Assembly: GCF_004025585.1 (NCBI RefSeq)
Contig: NZ_QTZO01000005.1
Coordinates: 248,001-312,000 of the forward strand
Length of the DNA stretch: 64,000 bases
From: Pseudodesulfovibrio sp. S3
GTDB taxonomy: Bacteria; Desulfobacterota; Desulfovibrionia; Desulfovibrionales; Desulfovibrionaceae
Direction of reading: 5' to 3'
Under the pieces are notes generated by a model, which searched no databases, was not told where the DNA came from, and was given only the letters and a program-made list of their open reading frames with translations. Position 1 is the first letter of the stretch; the number at the start of each line of letters is the position of its first letter. Made by a program: the position numbers and the translations under genes. Shown here piece by piece: positions 8,911 through 18,197 of this stretch.

Positions 8911-9737
8911 TCCGGGACGGCCTGCGGCTGATCCGGCCGCGCGTGAGTCTGGCCGTGGCCGCCGGGAGCCTGTTCGGCGTGCTGTATCACGGCGGGGCTG
9001 ATCCTGCCGGGGCGGTCCTGGCCCCTGTCGGGGCGTTTGCCCTGTGCGCCGCCTGTTCCGTGGTGAACCAGATTCAGGAGCGTGGGCCGGACGCACGCAT
9101 GGAGCGCACCCGGAACCGCCCTCTGGCCTCTGGCCGGATACCGGTTGCACGGGCCGCCCTGCTGGCAGCGCTCCTGTTGTCGGCCGGACTGGCGAGCTTT
9201 TTTCTGGCCGGTGGAGGGGCGCTGTTCCTGCTTGGTGTGGTTATAGTGGCGGTGTACAACGGCGTGTACACCCCGTTGAAGCGGGTTACACCCCTGGCCC
9301 TGCTGGCCGGTGGGGTTGCCGGGGCCGCGCCGCCCCTGACCGGGTGGATGGCCGCAGGCGGTCAACCGTTTGATCCGGGCATCCTGGCCGTGACTGTGGT
9401 TTTCTATCTCTGGCAGGTGCCCCATTTCTGGCTGTTGGCCGAGAAGCACCGCGCCGATTACCAACGCGCCGGATTCGCCATGCTCTCCGCCTCCCTGTCT
9501 CCGGCCTTCCGTTCCCGACTCATGGGCGTGTGGGTGGGGGCGTATTTCGTGGGATTGGGCTGTCTGGCCGGGTTGGCCGGGCCGGAATCGCTTCGGTGGA
9601 TAGTCCCGCCGGTCCTGCTGCTGACCGGGGGCGCGGCCGCCGGCATGGCTGCGACCAACCGGTTGCGTCCGGCGTCAACGGCCATGTATGTTTCCCTGCC
9701 GCTGGGATTGTTCCCGCTTTTAATAAACACCTTGTAG
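8907..9737 (+). CDS. ctaB: Protoheme IX farnesyltransferase (heme O synthase)
   Basis: A 276-residue UbiA-family membrane prenyltransferase that adds farnesyl to protoheme to make heme O for subunit I. The first prenyl/Mg motif appears as NQIQERGPDARMERTRNRP near residues 52-70. The usual NxxxDxxxD spacing is altered at its first acidic position but the DxxMxRT core is kept. About eight or nine hydrophobic segments fit the family. The gene overlaps ctaC by four bases. No CtaA (heme A synthase) is seen here, so heme O or B in the oxidase is plausible. Confidence 0.9.
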   Translation: MIRDGLRLIRPRVSLAVAAGSLFGVLYHGGADPAGAVLAPVGAFALCAACSVVNQIQERGPDARMERTRNRPLASGRIPVARAALLAALLLSAGLASFFLAGGGALFLLGVVIVAVYNGVYTPLKRVTPLALLAGGVAGAAPPLTGWMAAGGQPFDPGILAVTVVFYLWQVPHFWLLAEKHRADYQRAGFAMLSASLSPAFRSRLMGVWVGAYFVGLGCLAGLAGPESLRWIVPPVLLLTGGAAAGMAATNRLRPASTAMYVSLPLGLFPLLINTL

Positions 9738-9752
9738 CCGGAAAGGACGATC

Positions 9753-10178
9753 ATGCTTTGGATACATCCGATTATGCAGGCGCTCTGCCTTATCCTTGCC
9801 TCCTATGTCCTGTACATGGGGTGCAATCGATTTCGTTTTCAGCATCTGAAGCAGAAGGCTTCCTTCAACTGGAAGCGGCACGTGCTGCTCGGTAAGGTGG
9901 TCGATTGGGTCTGGCTGGCCGGTATGGTGCTCGGTCTGTACATGGCGCAGCAAAGCTGGGGTACCCTGGGCCTGACCGGCGGCCACTATCTTGTGGGTAT
10001 GTTCATGGTGCCGCTTATCCTGATCAGCCTTGTCACCGGGTATATCCTGCAAAAACCCGGCGGAAAGAAGCCCCGGTTGGCGTTGACCCACGGGGCAACC
10101 AACGCGCTTCTTTTTCTCATGGCCCTGTATCAGTCCTGGTCCGGCATGGAGGCGGTGCGACTCCTGTTGCTGGAGTAG
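9753..10178 (+). CDS. Small four-helix membrane protein, DUF4079-like
   Basis: A 141-residue integral membrane protein with four hydrophobic segments and histidines near the membrane faces ([27 protein letters not shown]), a layout reminiscent of cytochrome b561-like or DUF4079 proteins. AAGGA precedes the ATG and it follows ctaB by 15 nt, so it is the last gene of the oxidase operon. It may assist oxidase assembly or bind heme, but I cannot prove either. The family assignment is from pattern memory only. Confidence 0.65.
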   Translation: MLWIHPIMQALCLILASYVLYMGCNRFRFQHLKQKASFNWKRHVLLGKVVDWVWLAGMVLGLYMAQQSWGTLGLTGGHYLVGMFMVPLILISLVTGYILQKPGGKKPRLALTHGATNALLFLMALYQSWSGMEAVRLLLLE

Positions 10179-10188
10179 GTCCTTTCAT

Positions 10189-10242
10189 CCATGACAGCAA
10201 AACGGCCGCATCCGTAAGGAGACGGCCGTTTTGCTGTCATGG
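10189..10242. terminator. Bidirectional terminator between oxidase and xylose transporter operons
   Basis: A perfect 20-bp stem: CCATGACAGCAAAACGGCCG pairs with its complement across a 14-nt loop. It lies between two convergent genes, 10 nt after the plus-strand stop and 9 nt before the minus-strand stop, so it can serve both. Confidence 0.85.
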
Positions 10243-10251
10243 AACGGGCTG

Positions 10252-11010
10252 TCATGCGGCCTTGGGTTCTCCGGGGTTCTTGCCCAGGATGATCATGCCG
10301 AGCACCTCGTCTTTGGTCACGTCCCTGGTGCGTTGCGTCCCCACGAGCTTGCCGTTCTTGATGACCGACACCCGGTCGGCCAGGTCGAAGACGTCGTGCA
10401 GGTCATGACTGATCAGGAAAATGCCGATGCCCTCGCTCTTGAGCTGTTTGATCAGTTCCGCCACCATGGCTGTCTCGTGCGGGCCGAGGGCTGCCGTGGG
10501 TTCGTCCATGATCAGGATCTTGGCATTGAAGTAGATGGCCCTGGCAATGGCCACGGACTGGCGTTGGCCGCCGGACATGTTGCGGACCGGGTCCTTGATG
10601 TTGGTAAAGTTGGGGTTGAGGCGGCTGATGACCGCGCGTGCCTCGTTTTCCATGCGCCCATCGTCCAGGGTGCCCCATTTGGTCATGATCTCCCGGCCCA
10701 GGAAAAGGTTGGCCGGGGCGTCCAGATTGTCGGACAGGGCCAGGGTCTGGTAGATGCACTCGATGCCGTGGGCACGGGCATCGCGTGGCCTTTTAATTTC
10801 CACTTTTTCGCCGTTGATGAAGATATCTCCTTCATCGCAGGGGATGGCCCCGGACAGGGCCTTCATGAGCACGGTCTTGCCCGCGCCGTTGTGGCCGAGC
10901 ACACCGACCACTTCGCCTGCCATGAGGTCGATGGATACGTCCTGCACGGCATGGACTCCGCCGAATCGTTTGTTTATGTTGCGCATTTCAACCAATGGTG
11001 TCTGTGACAT
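10252..11010 (-). CDS. Sugar ABC transporter ATP-binding protein (XylG/FrcA-like, single domain)
   Basis: A 252-residue ATPase energising sugar import. Walker A GHNGAGKT is at 39-46, the signature MSGGQRQ at 143-149, and Walker B ILIMDEP around 163-169 followed by an H-loop in LISHD. Enterobacterial XylG carries two ATPase domains in about 510 residues. This protein has only one, so it probably works as a homodimer, as in FrcA-type systems. It lies 9 nt downstream of the permease gene, and the xylA/xylB neighbourhood suggests xylose as the substrate. Confidence 0.92.
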   Translation of the reverse strand: MSQTPLVEMRNINKRFGGVHAVQDVSIDLMAGEVVGVLGHNGAGKTVLMKALSGAIPCDEGDIFINGEKVEIKRPRDARAHGIECIYQTLALSDNLDAPANLFLGREIMTKWGTLDDGRMENEARAVISRLNPNFTNIKDPVRNMSGGQRQSVAIARAIYFNAKILIMDEPTAALGPHETAMVAELIKQLKSEGIGIFLISHDLHDVFDLADRVSVIKNGKLVGTQRTRDVTKDEVLGMIILGKNPGEPKAA

Positions 11011-11019
11011 GATGCGCTC

Positions 11020-12243
11020 CTATCTTCTGTTCTTGTTGTAGACCACGTCGAACCAGACGGCCATGATCAGGACCAGGCCGATGACCACCTGACGCATGGC
11101 GCTGGATACGCCGAGCAGAACCATGCCGGATTCCAGCGACTGCATGATCAGTGCGCCGAGGATGGCCCCGGCAATGGAACCGAGTCCTCCGGCCAGGGAC
11201 GTGCCGCCTATCACCGCAGCAGCGATGACATTGAGCTCTGCCATCATGCCCATGGAGTTGGCTCCTGCATTGAGGCGGGCCGTGGTGATGACCGCGGCCA
11301 CGCCGCAGAGGACGCCCATGACGCCGAAGATGTACATGGTCACGCGCGGCACGTTGATGCCGGACAGCTCGGCCGCTTCGGGATTGCCGCCGATGGCGAA
11401 GACGTAGCGGCCGAATTTGGTGAGCTTGGCCAGCAGGGTCATGATGACCACCACGCCGATGAGAATAAGCACCGGGATGGGGATGCCGCGCGGGATTTCC
11501 GTACGCGGTTTGTAGTAGGAGTTCATGATCATGACAAAGCCGCAGATAAGTCCGATGGAGACGCCCAGGATAAGCAGTTCCGCCCAAAGCGCCTTGGGCT
11601 TGCAGCCATAGCGTTTGCGCCGAATGCGCCCCTGGTGGGCCGCAAAGAGCAGGGCCAGGATGCAGATGGCACCGAATATCCAGCTTCCGGTGGCCCCGAT
11701 GGAGCCGTCGATGCCGCCGCCGAGCAACTGGTAGGTCTTGTCCATGGGGGCTACGGTTCGGCCGTCGGTGACCAGGTAGGCCGCGCCGCGAAAGACCAAC
11801 AGTCCGCCCAGGGTGACGACAAAGGCGGGAACGCCGCGGAAGGCGATCCACCATCCCTGCCACAGGCCGATCAGGGCGCCCAGCAACAGGCCGCAGACAA
11901 CGGTCAGGGGCCAGTTCCAGGCGGCGCCCAGAGTGAATATGTGGACCTGCAAAAAAGCGATGACCATGCCGGTGAAGCCCATGACCGACCCCACGGAGAG
12001 GTCGATGTGCCGGGCCACGATGACGAGCACCATGCCGGTGGCCATGATCCCGACCACGCTGGTCTGCACTGCCAGGTTGTACATGTTCCGGGCCGTGAAG
12101 AAGATGCCGTCGGTCATGATGTTGAGCGTGATCCAGATGACGAGCAGTGCACCGATCATGGCCAGCATTCGGGTGTCGATCTCGAGGGTACTGCACAGGC
12201 GTTCGAAGGATGAAAGCCTGCTCTCTTGTTCTTGGGAATCCAT
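11020..12243 (-). CDS. xylH: Sugar ABC transporter permease (XylH-like)
   Basis: A 407-residue membrane protein of the ribose/xylose permease family with about ten helices. It contains the family pattern SVGSVMGFTGMV near the N-terminus and GGTSLAGGLGSIAGAILGALIM near the C-terminus. The frame is open upstream, but ATG 12243 (MDSQEQESRL) gives a normal N-terminus and sits after a weak AGGCGG ribosome site. It follows the binding-protein gene after a 144-nt gap holding a stem-loop, a common arrangement that lowers permease expression relative to the binding protein. Confidence 0.9.
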   Translation of the reverse strand: MDSQEQESRLSSFERLCSTLEIDTRMLAMIGALLVIWITLNIMTDGIFFTARNMYNLAVQTSVVGIMATGMVLVIVARHIDLSVGSVMGFTGMVIAFLQVHIFTLGAAWNWPLTVVCGLLLGALIGLWQGWWIAFRGVPAFVVTLGGLLVFRGAAYLVTDGRTVAPMDKTYQLLGGGIDGSIGATGSWIFGAICILALLFAAHQGRIRRKRYGCKPKALWAELLILGVSIGLICGFVMIMNSYYKPRTEIPRGIPIPVLILIGVVVIMTLLAKLTKFGRYVFAIGGNPEAAELSGINVPRVTMYIFGVMGVLCGVAAVITTARLNAGANSMGMMAELNVIAAAVIGGTSLAGGLGSIAGAILGALIMQSLESGMVLLGVSSAMRQVVIGLVLIMAVWFDVVYNKNRR

Positions 12244-12337
12244 AAAGCCGCCTGCCCCCTGAAAAGTGTTGCTGTTTAGTAGTATGTATACCCGGAAAGC
12301 GGCCATGGGGAAAGGTGCAGCTCAACGGGTGCGGAAA

Positions 12338-12361
12338 GGGGACGCCCATTCGGACGTCCCC
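12338..12361 (-). terminator. Stem-loop between xylF and the permease gene (attenuator candidate)
   Basis: GGGGACG and CGTCCCC pair across a 10-nt loop, followed on the minus strand by TTTCC. It lies about 27 nt after the binding-protein stop inside the operon, so it is more likely a partial terminator or mRNA stabiliser than a full stop. Confidence 0.55.
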
Positions 12362-12387
12362 CACAGTATATGCGATTACTCAGCGGG

Positions 12388-13410
12388 TTATGGGCACTGG
12401 CCCTCGACGCCCTGGCACAGGACGTCCTTGGTGATCCAACCTGCATCGATGACCAGGCTCAGATTGTCCTTGGTGACGGGAATAGGGGGAAGCAGGATGG
12501 CGTCCATTTCAACGCCCTTGGCTCCACCCGACCACTTGATGGTGGCTTTCGGGGTTTTGCCTTGGGCCAGTTCCACAGCTATTCTGGCAGCAGCCTCACC
12601 CAGCACGCGAGCGTCCTTCCATACGGAGACGGTCTGGATGCCGCGGGCAACGCGATTCAGGGCGGCATGGTCGCCGTCCTGGCCGGAAACCGGGGTGATG
12701 CCTTCCATGCCCTGGGCGGTCAGGGCGGCCACAACGCCGCCTGCGGTGCCGTCGTTGGAAGCGACGACTGCGTCGACCTTGTTGTCCATGGCGGTCAGGA
12801 TTTGTTCCATGTTTCGCTGGGCGACTTCAGGCTTCCAGCCCTCGGTTCCCTGGGCGGCCACGTTCTTGATCTTTCCGGCCTTGATGGCCTCGTCCAGGAC
12901 TTCCAACTGGCCTTCGTACAGGAATTCGGCATTGGGATCGGTGGGTGCGCCCTTGATGAAGACGTAGTTGCCTTCGGGCTTGACGGCATAGACGGCGCGG
13001 GCCTGCATGCGGCCAACTTCCTTGTTGTCGAAAGTCAGATAGAAAACGCCTTTCTTTTCGATGAGGCGGTCGTAGCCGACCACAGGCAGCCCCTCGGCCT
13101 CGGCCTTGGCGATGGCGGGCAGGACGGCATCGGCATCCCAGGCCAGCACGATCAGGGCGTTGGCTCCCCGGGCGATCAGGTTCTCGACGTCGGCGATCTG
13201 CTTTTCGGCGGAGGCCTGGGCATCGGCCATGATGTATTTGGCGCCCATTTTTTCGAGTTGGCCCTTGATGGCCGCTTCATCGGTTTTCCAACGCTCTTCC
13301 TGGAAATTCGACCAGGAAACGCCGACAATCAGGTCCTTGGCCACGGCACTGGTGCCAAAGGCCATGATCACGACGGCAGCAACAGCCAGCAATGTGAGTT
13401 TCTTCAACAT
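12388..13410 (-). CDS. xylF: Periplasmic D-xylose-binding protein
   Basis: A 340-residue type I periplasmic sugar-binding protein, the substrate receptor of the ABC importer. It has a signal peptide (cleavage near AVA-KD, residue 24). The mature start [19 protein letters not shown] and the end [14 protein letters not shown] follow the XylF pattern, and ASNDGTAGG is the usual ligand-hinge motif. A good AGGAGG ribosome site lies upstream. It is first in the minus-strand operon and divergent from the ROK regulator, 590 nt away. Xylose is inferred from similarity and from xylA/xylB next door; a related aldose is possible. Confidence 0.92.
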   Translation of the reverse strand: MLKKLTLLAVAAVVIMAFGTSAVAKDLIVGVSWSNFQEERWKTDEAAIKGQLEKMGAKYIMADAQASAEKQIADVENLIARGANALIVLAWDADAVLPAIAKAEAEGLPVVGYDRLIEKKGVFYLTFDNKEVGRMQARAVYAVKPEGNYVFIKGAPTDPNAEFLYEGQLEVLDEAIKAGKIKNVAAQGTEGWKPEVAQRNMEQILTAMDNKVDAVVASNDGTAGGVVAALTAQGMEGITPVSGQDGDHAALNRVARGIQTVSVWKDARVLGEAAARIAVELAQGKTPKATIKWSGGAKGVEMDAILLPPIPVTKDNLSLVIDAGWITKDVLCQGVEGQCP

Positions 13411-14000
13411 GTGGGGTTCCTCCTTACCACATTCCGTTTATCTGTCCCGGGCGGGGCAGGGGGGCGAAGAGCCGCCCGTCCGCCATTCTTGGCATTCAAT
13501 GCCCAGATTAAGGGCATCCGCAACTGAATTCCAAAATGGGATGGTGCGGCAAACGGCCCGGGCCGACTTCCTGCCTCCCCGGCGGAAAATCTGCCACATC
13601 ATACGGCGAACTCTGCCAAAAAATAATGCCTGTGGCAAGAATTAATTCGTTCAATAAACTTGAAAACGACAAGAATTGAAGTGTTGTCGAGTTTTGTTGC
13701 ATCTGTCTTTTAACTGCCTTGAAATACTGATATAATTAACCAATCTTAGGCTTTGATTAACCTTGTCTGGTTCGATGATATCAATAATAATAGGCTGTTG
13801 CATTTCTTGCCATGCCATCCTATCCCTGTTAAACATTTTGATAATAGGGACATTTTTTTATGATTTCAACAATGGCTTCTTTTTCTATTAATCTTGAATT
13901 ATTGAATTTAATATCGTTCTTTTTGTTTTATAAATTTCCTCAGTCCCTGGTTGCGAAGTTGATTTTTAAGTTTTGTGAGTGAATTAAAGGACGTCCAGTA
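13411..14000. promoter_or_regulatory. AT-rich divergent control region of the xylose genes
   Basis: This 590-nt region between xylF and the ROK gene has no convincing ORF. It is much more AT-rich than the flanking genes from about 13610 on and must hold both promoters. The octamer TTCAATAA occurs at 13650-13657 and, inverted, at 13899-13906. It recurs before xylA at 15243-15250, each time next to an ATTAA-type sequence, so it could be part of the ROK operator. Boundaries and promoter elements are not defined. Confidence 0.5.
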
Positions 14001-15212
14001 ATGAAGGCTGCCAACCAAGATTTTACCCGTGCCGTAAATCAGTTCAATATTCTGAACAGCATACGCGAGGCCGGGCGTATCTCCAGAGTGGAGATAGCCG
14101 AGAGAACCGGGCAAAGCCGGGCCTCGGTGACCAACATTACTGCAGCCATGATAAGCCAGGGGCTCATCCGCGAAGAGGACTGCGGGTGCAAACCCAAGCG
14201 CGGGCGACGGCGTATCATGCTCACCCTCAATCCCGAGGCCGCCCATGTGGTGGGCGTCAAGATTTCCGCTTTCCAGGTCAGTTTTGCGGTGGTGGATTTC
14301 GTGGGGGACGTGAAGTCGTCTCTCACCATGCCCATCAGGGTCAGCGAGCGGTCGGAGGCGACCGTGGCCGACTTTATCGAGGACGGGGTTCGGCATTGCG
14401 TTGAGGATGCCCGGTTGCGCATGGAGGACATTGCCGGTTGCGGCCTGGGCATATCCGGTTTCGTGGATTCGGCCACCGGTACCTGCATGTGGACGCCGCT
14501 GAAGAAGGGACAAAGTAACATCCGCGCCATGGTTTCCGCCCGCCTGAACATGGACGTTTACATCGAGAACGATGCCAATTCCGTGACCGTGGCCTCCCAG
14601 TGGTTCGGGCTGGGCAAGGGGATCGACAATTTTCTGGTGGTCACCATGGAGCACGGTGTGGGCATGGGCATCGTGGTGGACGGCAAGCTTTACCGGGGAT
14701 CGTCCGGCATCGGTGCGGAATTCGGTCATGTGGTTCTGGTGCCTGATGGAGAGCCGTGCCGGTGCGGCAAGTTCGGCTGCGTGGAGGCCTATGCCTGCGA
14801 CGGTTCCATTCTTCGCAGGGCAAAGGAACAGCTGTCCAGGAGGCGAGGTTCCATTCCGAATCTGGAGACTCTGATCATAGAGGATGTTACGTCTATGGCC
14901 AAGGCCGGGGATACCGGTTTGCAGAAGCTTTTTCGCGAGGCCGGGACCATCTTGGGCCAAGGCATTGCCGGACTCATTCAGATTTTCAATCCCGAGCGGG
15001 TTATTGTCACCGGCGAAGGTGTCAGGGCTGGAGACCTTGTCTACACGCCCATGCGCAGGGCCATGAAGAAGTTTCTCAACAAGGAATTGCTCGAGGCTAC
15101 CGAGATCGTCATTCAGGCATGGGGTGACAACGACTGGGCGCGTGGGGCTGCCGGGTTCGTCCTGAGTGAACTCTATAAGTCGCCGCTGGACAAGATACAT
15201 CGGTCAAGATGA
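14001..15212 (+). CDS. ROK-family transcriptional regulator (XylR-like repressor)
   Basis: A 403-residue regulator. A winged helix-turn-helix fills residues 10-70 (RISRVEIAERTGQSRASVTN), then a ROK sugar-kinase-like domain follows. The zinc site HxnCxCGxxGCxE is intact (H243, C253, C255, C260), as is the sugar-binding END motif (189-191). Repressors of this type release DNA when they bind the sugar. The gene is divergent from xylF and 67 nt upstream of xylA, which makes control of both arms likely. The start is an ATG after a weak AAGGA. Confidence 0.92.
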   Translation: MKAANQDFTRAVNQFNILNSIREAGRISRVEIAERTGQSRASVTNITAAMISQGLIREEDCGCKPKRGRRRIMLTLNPEAAHVVGVKISAFQVSFAVVDFVGDVKSSLTMPIRVSERSEATVADFIEDGVRHCVEDARLRMEDIAGCGLGISGFVDSATGTCMWTPLKKGQSNIRAMVSARLNMDVYIENDANSVTVASQWFGLGKGIDNFLVVTMEHGVGMGIVVDGKLYRGSSGIGAEFGHVVLVPDGEPCRCGKFGCVEAYACDGSILRRAKEQLSRRRGSIPNLETLIIEDVTSMAKAGDTGLQKLFREAGTILGQGIAGLIQIFNPERVIVTGEGVRAGDLVYTPMRRAMKKFLNKELLEATEIVIQAWGDNDWARGAAGFVLSELYKSPLDKIHRSR

Positions 15213-15279
15213 TCGATTTGTAAACGCAATAATTAATCAATTTTCAATAATAACAGGAAAATAAAGAGCGAGGTAGACA

Positions 15280-16587
15280 ATGAATAACTTTTTCCCCGAA
15301 GTGCGGAAAATCGAGTTCGAGGGCAGGGATTCCACCAACCCTCTGGCCTTCAAGTACTACGACGCCGGACAGGTGGTAGGCTGCAAGACCATGGCCGAAC
15401 ATCTTCGGTTCGCGGTCTGCTACTGGCATACCTTCAAGTCCCAGGGCAGCGACCCGTTCGGTTCCGGCACCTTTGAACGCAGCTGGAATGCCGGAACTCC
15501 CATGGAGGTGGCGGAGAAGACCCTGGAAGCCAATTTCGAGTTCATCACCAAGCTCGGCGTACCGTTTTGGTGCTTTCACGACCGGGACATTGCGCCCGAG
15601 GGCGCTTCCTTCCGGGAATCCATAGACAACCTGGAGACCATCGTGGCCAAGGCCAAGGTTTATCAGCAGGAAGCCGGCGTCAGGCTGCTCTGGGGTACGG
15701 CCAATATGTTCAGCCATCCCCGATACATGCATGGGGCGGCTTCCAACCCGGATCCGCACGTGGTCGCCTGTTGCGCCATGCAGGTGCGCCGCGCTCTGGA
15801 CGCCACCAGGGAACTGGGCGGCCAGAACTATGTCTTCTGGGGCGGCCGTGAAGGTTACGAGACTTTGCTCAACACGGACATGAAACGTGAGCGTGCCCAG
15901 ATCGCGGCCTTCTTCCACATGGCCGTGGAGTATGCCAAAAAAATTGGCTTTACCGGCCAGTTCCTCATCGAACCCAAGCCCCACGAGCCGACCAAACATC
16001 AGTATGACTTCGATTCTGCCACGGTCCTGTCCTTCCTGCGCGAATTCGACCTGCTCGACCATTTCAAGATCAACGTCGAGGCCAACCACGCCACCCTGGC
16101 TCGTCATTCCTTTGCCCATGACCTGGCCGTGGCCGCGGAAGCGGGCAAGCTCGGTTCGGTGGACGCAAACATGGGTGATCCCCTGCTCGGCTGGGATACG
16201 GACCAGTTCCCCACGGACATCAACGACACCACCCGCGCCATGCTCGTGATCCTGGAAAACGGCGGACTCGGTTCAGGTGGATTGAACTTCGACGCCAAGG
16301 TGCGCCGTGCTTCCATTGACACGGCGGATCTGTTCCACGCCCATATCGGCGGGATGGACACCTTTGCCCGCGCCCTGCTGACTGCTCAGGCCATCATGGA
16401 CGACGGCCGTATCAGCGAGTTCAAGGCGCAACGGTATGCCGGTTGGGACACCGGTTTCGGCAAGTCCATGCTGGAAGGTAACGAGACCCTGGAATCCATG
16501 GAAGCCAAGGCCCTGGAATTGGGCGAACCCAAGCGTGTTTCCGGTCGTCAGGAGATGCTCGAAAATATTTTGATCAACGCTATCTAG
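15280..16587 (+). CDS. xylA: Xylose isomerase
   Basis: A 435-residue cytoplasmic TIM-barrel metalloenzyme converting D-xylose to D-xylulose. Both family signatures are visible: the catalytic region FWCFHDRD and the metal-binding stretches EPKPHEPTKHQYDFD, NVEANHATLARHSF and WDTDQFPTD. The length matches class II isomerases such as that of E. coli. AGGTAG precedes the ATG. It is followed by xylB after 28 nt. Confidence 0.97.
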   Translation: MNNFFPEVRKIEFEGRDSTNPLAFKYYDAGQVVGCKTMAEHLRFAVCYWHTFKSQGSDPFGSGTFERSWNAGTPMEVAEKTLEANFEFITKLGVPFWCFHDRDIAPEGASFRESIDNLETIVAKAKVYQQEAGVRLLWGTANMFSHPRYMHGAASNPDPHVVACCAMQVRRALDATRELGGQNYVFWGGREGYETLLNTDMKRERAQIAAFFHMAVEYAKKIGFTGQFLIEPKPHEPTKHQYDFDSATVLSFLREFDLLDHFKINVEANHATLARHSFAHDLAVAAEAGKLGSVDANMGDPLLGWDTDQFPTDINDTTRAMLVILENGGLGSGGLNFDAKVRRASIDTADLFHAHIGGMDTFARALLTAQAIMDDGRISEFKAQRYAGWDTGFGKSMLEGNETLESMEAKALELGEPKRVSGRQEMLENILINAI

Positions 16588-16615
16588 GGTGCCTTCGGCG
16601 GACGGGAGTTGTCGT

Positions 16616-18121
16616 ATGAATGGACTGTTTATTGGGATTGATTCCGGGACGCAGGGGACCAAGGGGTTGGTGTTGGACGCGGAGTCCGGCGGTATTCTGG
16701 CCGAGGCCCACGCTCCGCACAGCCTGATTGAAGACGGTACGGGCAAGCGCGAGCAGGAGCCGGGCTGGTGGATAGCCGCCTGTCGGGCCGTCCTGGGCCA
16801 GTTGGTGTCCGATCCCAGAGTCGATCCGTCTCTGGTGCGCGGTATCGGTGTATCCGGCCAGCAGCACGGGTTCGTGCCCCTGGACGCCGCCGGGGAGGTC
16901 ATCCGCCCGGCCAAGCTGTGGTGTGACACGGCCACCACGGCCCAGTGCAGTGCCGTCACTGAAGCCATGGGCGGTCAGGAGGCGGTGGTCGATGCCATAG
17001 GCAATTCCGTGGCCGTAGGGTTTACGGCCTCCAAGGTGGTTTGGCTCAAGGACAACGAGCCGGAGAACTATGACCGGCTGTCCACTGTTCTGTTGCCCCA
17101 TGATTATATAAATTATTGGCTCACGGGTGAGCGCAGGACCGAATGCGGCGATGCTTCCGGCACGGCCTATTTCGATGTGGCCCAGCGGCGTTGGAGCATG
17201 GAGATGCTGACCGCCATGGACCCGTCCGGCAAGCTGGTCGATTGTCTGCCCGAGCTGATTGAATCCGACCAGCCCGCAGGCGTGGTTCGACCGGAGGTGG
17301 CTGCAGAGTTCGGATTCGGCACGGACGTCCTGGTCTCCAGCGGCGGCGGTGACAACATGATCGCGGCCATCGGCACCGGCAACGTGGTTCCGGGCGTGGT
17401 CACGGCCTCGCTCGGCACTTCGGGCACTATCTACGCCCATGCGGACAAGCCGGTCATCGACCCGCAGGGGGAACTGGCCGCGTTTTGTTCAAGCACCGGC
17501 GGGTGGTTGCCTCTGGTCTGCACCATGAACGTGACCGTGGCCACCGAGCTGACCAGGAATCTGCTGGCTATGGACACCGCCAAGCTCAATACGTTAGCTG
17601 CCCAGGCCGACGCGGGCGCGGGCGGCGTCATGCTGTTGCCCTATTTCAATGGCGAGCGGACTCCGGCCCTGCCGAAGGCAACGGCTTCCTTGCACGGTCT
17701 GAATACTTCCAACTACACTCCGGCCAACCTGTGTCGTGCGGCCATGGAAGGGGCGACCTTCGGTTTGCGGTACGGGATGGGCGTCCTGCAGCGTCTCGGC
17801 GTGAAGCCTGCGGAAATCCGGCTGGTCGGCGGCGGGGCCAAAAGCACGTTGTGGCGGCAGATGGTGGCTGATGTTTTCGACTGTCCGGTGGTTTGTCCCG
17901 TGGTAGAAGAAGCAGGAGCACTCGGCGCGGCCATTCAGGCCGTGTGGTGCGTGAAACGGGATGGCGGCGATAAAGTGGCTCTGGTCGATCTTGCGACGAG
18001 GTATGTGGTCATGGATGCTCCCGGTGGAGCGACTCCCTCAGCCGGTGCCGTGGAGAAATATACCGGATTGTATGGAAAGTATCTTGCACTGGACTCAGTC
18101 TTGCGAACGGTCAACGAATAG
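16616..18121 (+). CDS. xylB: Xylulokinase
   Basis: A 501-residue FGGY-family kinase that phosphorylates D-xylulose to xylulose 5-phosphate for the pentose phosphate pathway. The phosphate-binding motif IDSGTQGTKG is at the N-terminus, SGQQHGFV and the ATP-site motif VGGGAKS follow in the expected order, and length is normal. The frame is open upstream, but ATG 16616 with GGGAG in front gives the conserved N-terminus MNGLFIGIDSG. It is the last gene of the unit, with a terminator 26 nt downstream. Confidence 0.96.
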   Translation: MNGLFIGIDSGTQGTKGLVLDAESGGILAEAHAPHSLIEDGTGKREQEPGWWIAACRAVLGQLVSDPRVDPSLVRGIGVSGQQHGFVPLDAAGEVIRPAKLWCDTATTAQCSAVTEAMGGQEAVVDAIGNSVAVGFTASKVVWLKDNEPENYDRLSTVLLPHDYINYWLTGERRTECGDASGTAYFDVAQRRWSMEMLTAMDPSGKLVDCLPELIESDQPAGVVRPEVAAEFGFGTDVLVSSGGGDNMIAAIGTGNVVPGVVTASLGTSGTIYAHADKPVIDPQGELAAFCSSTGGWLPLVCTMNVTVATELTRNLLAMDTAKLNTLAAQADAGAGGVMLLPYFNGERTPALPKATASLHGLNTSNYTPANLCRAAMEGATFGLRYGMGVLQRLGVKPAEIRLVGGGAKSTLWRQMVADVFDCPVVCPVVEEAGALGAAIQAVWCVKRDGGDKVALVDLATRYVVMDAPGGATPSAGAVEKYTGLYGKYLALDSVLRTVNE

Positions 18122-18147
18122 CTTTGCGCAAATTCGGATAATAACAA

Positions 18148-18187
18148 GGCCCTGCAACAGAATTGTTGCAGGGCCTGTTTGTTTTTG
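18148..18187 (+). terminator. Rho-independent terminator after xylB
   Basis: A perfect 12-bp stem GGCCCTGCAACA with TGTTGCAGGGCC, a 4-nt loop and a T-rich tail (TGTTTGTTTTT). It lies between convergent genes. Confidence 0.9.
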
Positions 18188-18197
18188 AAAAGCCCGA

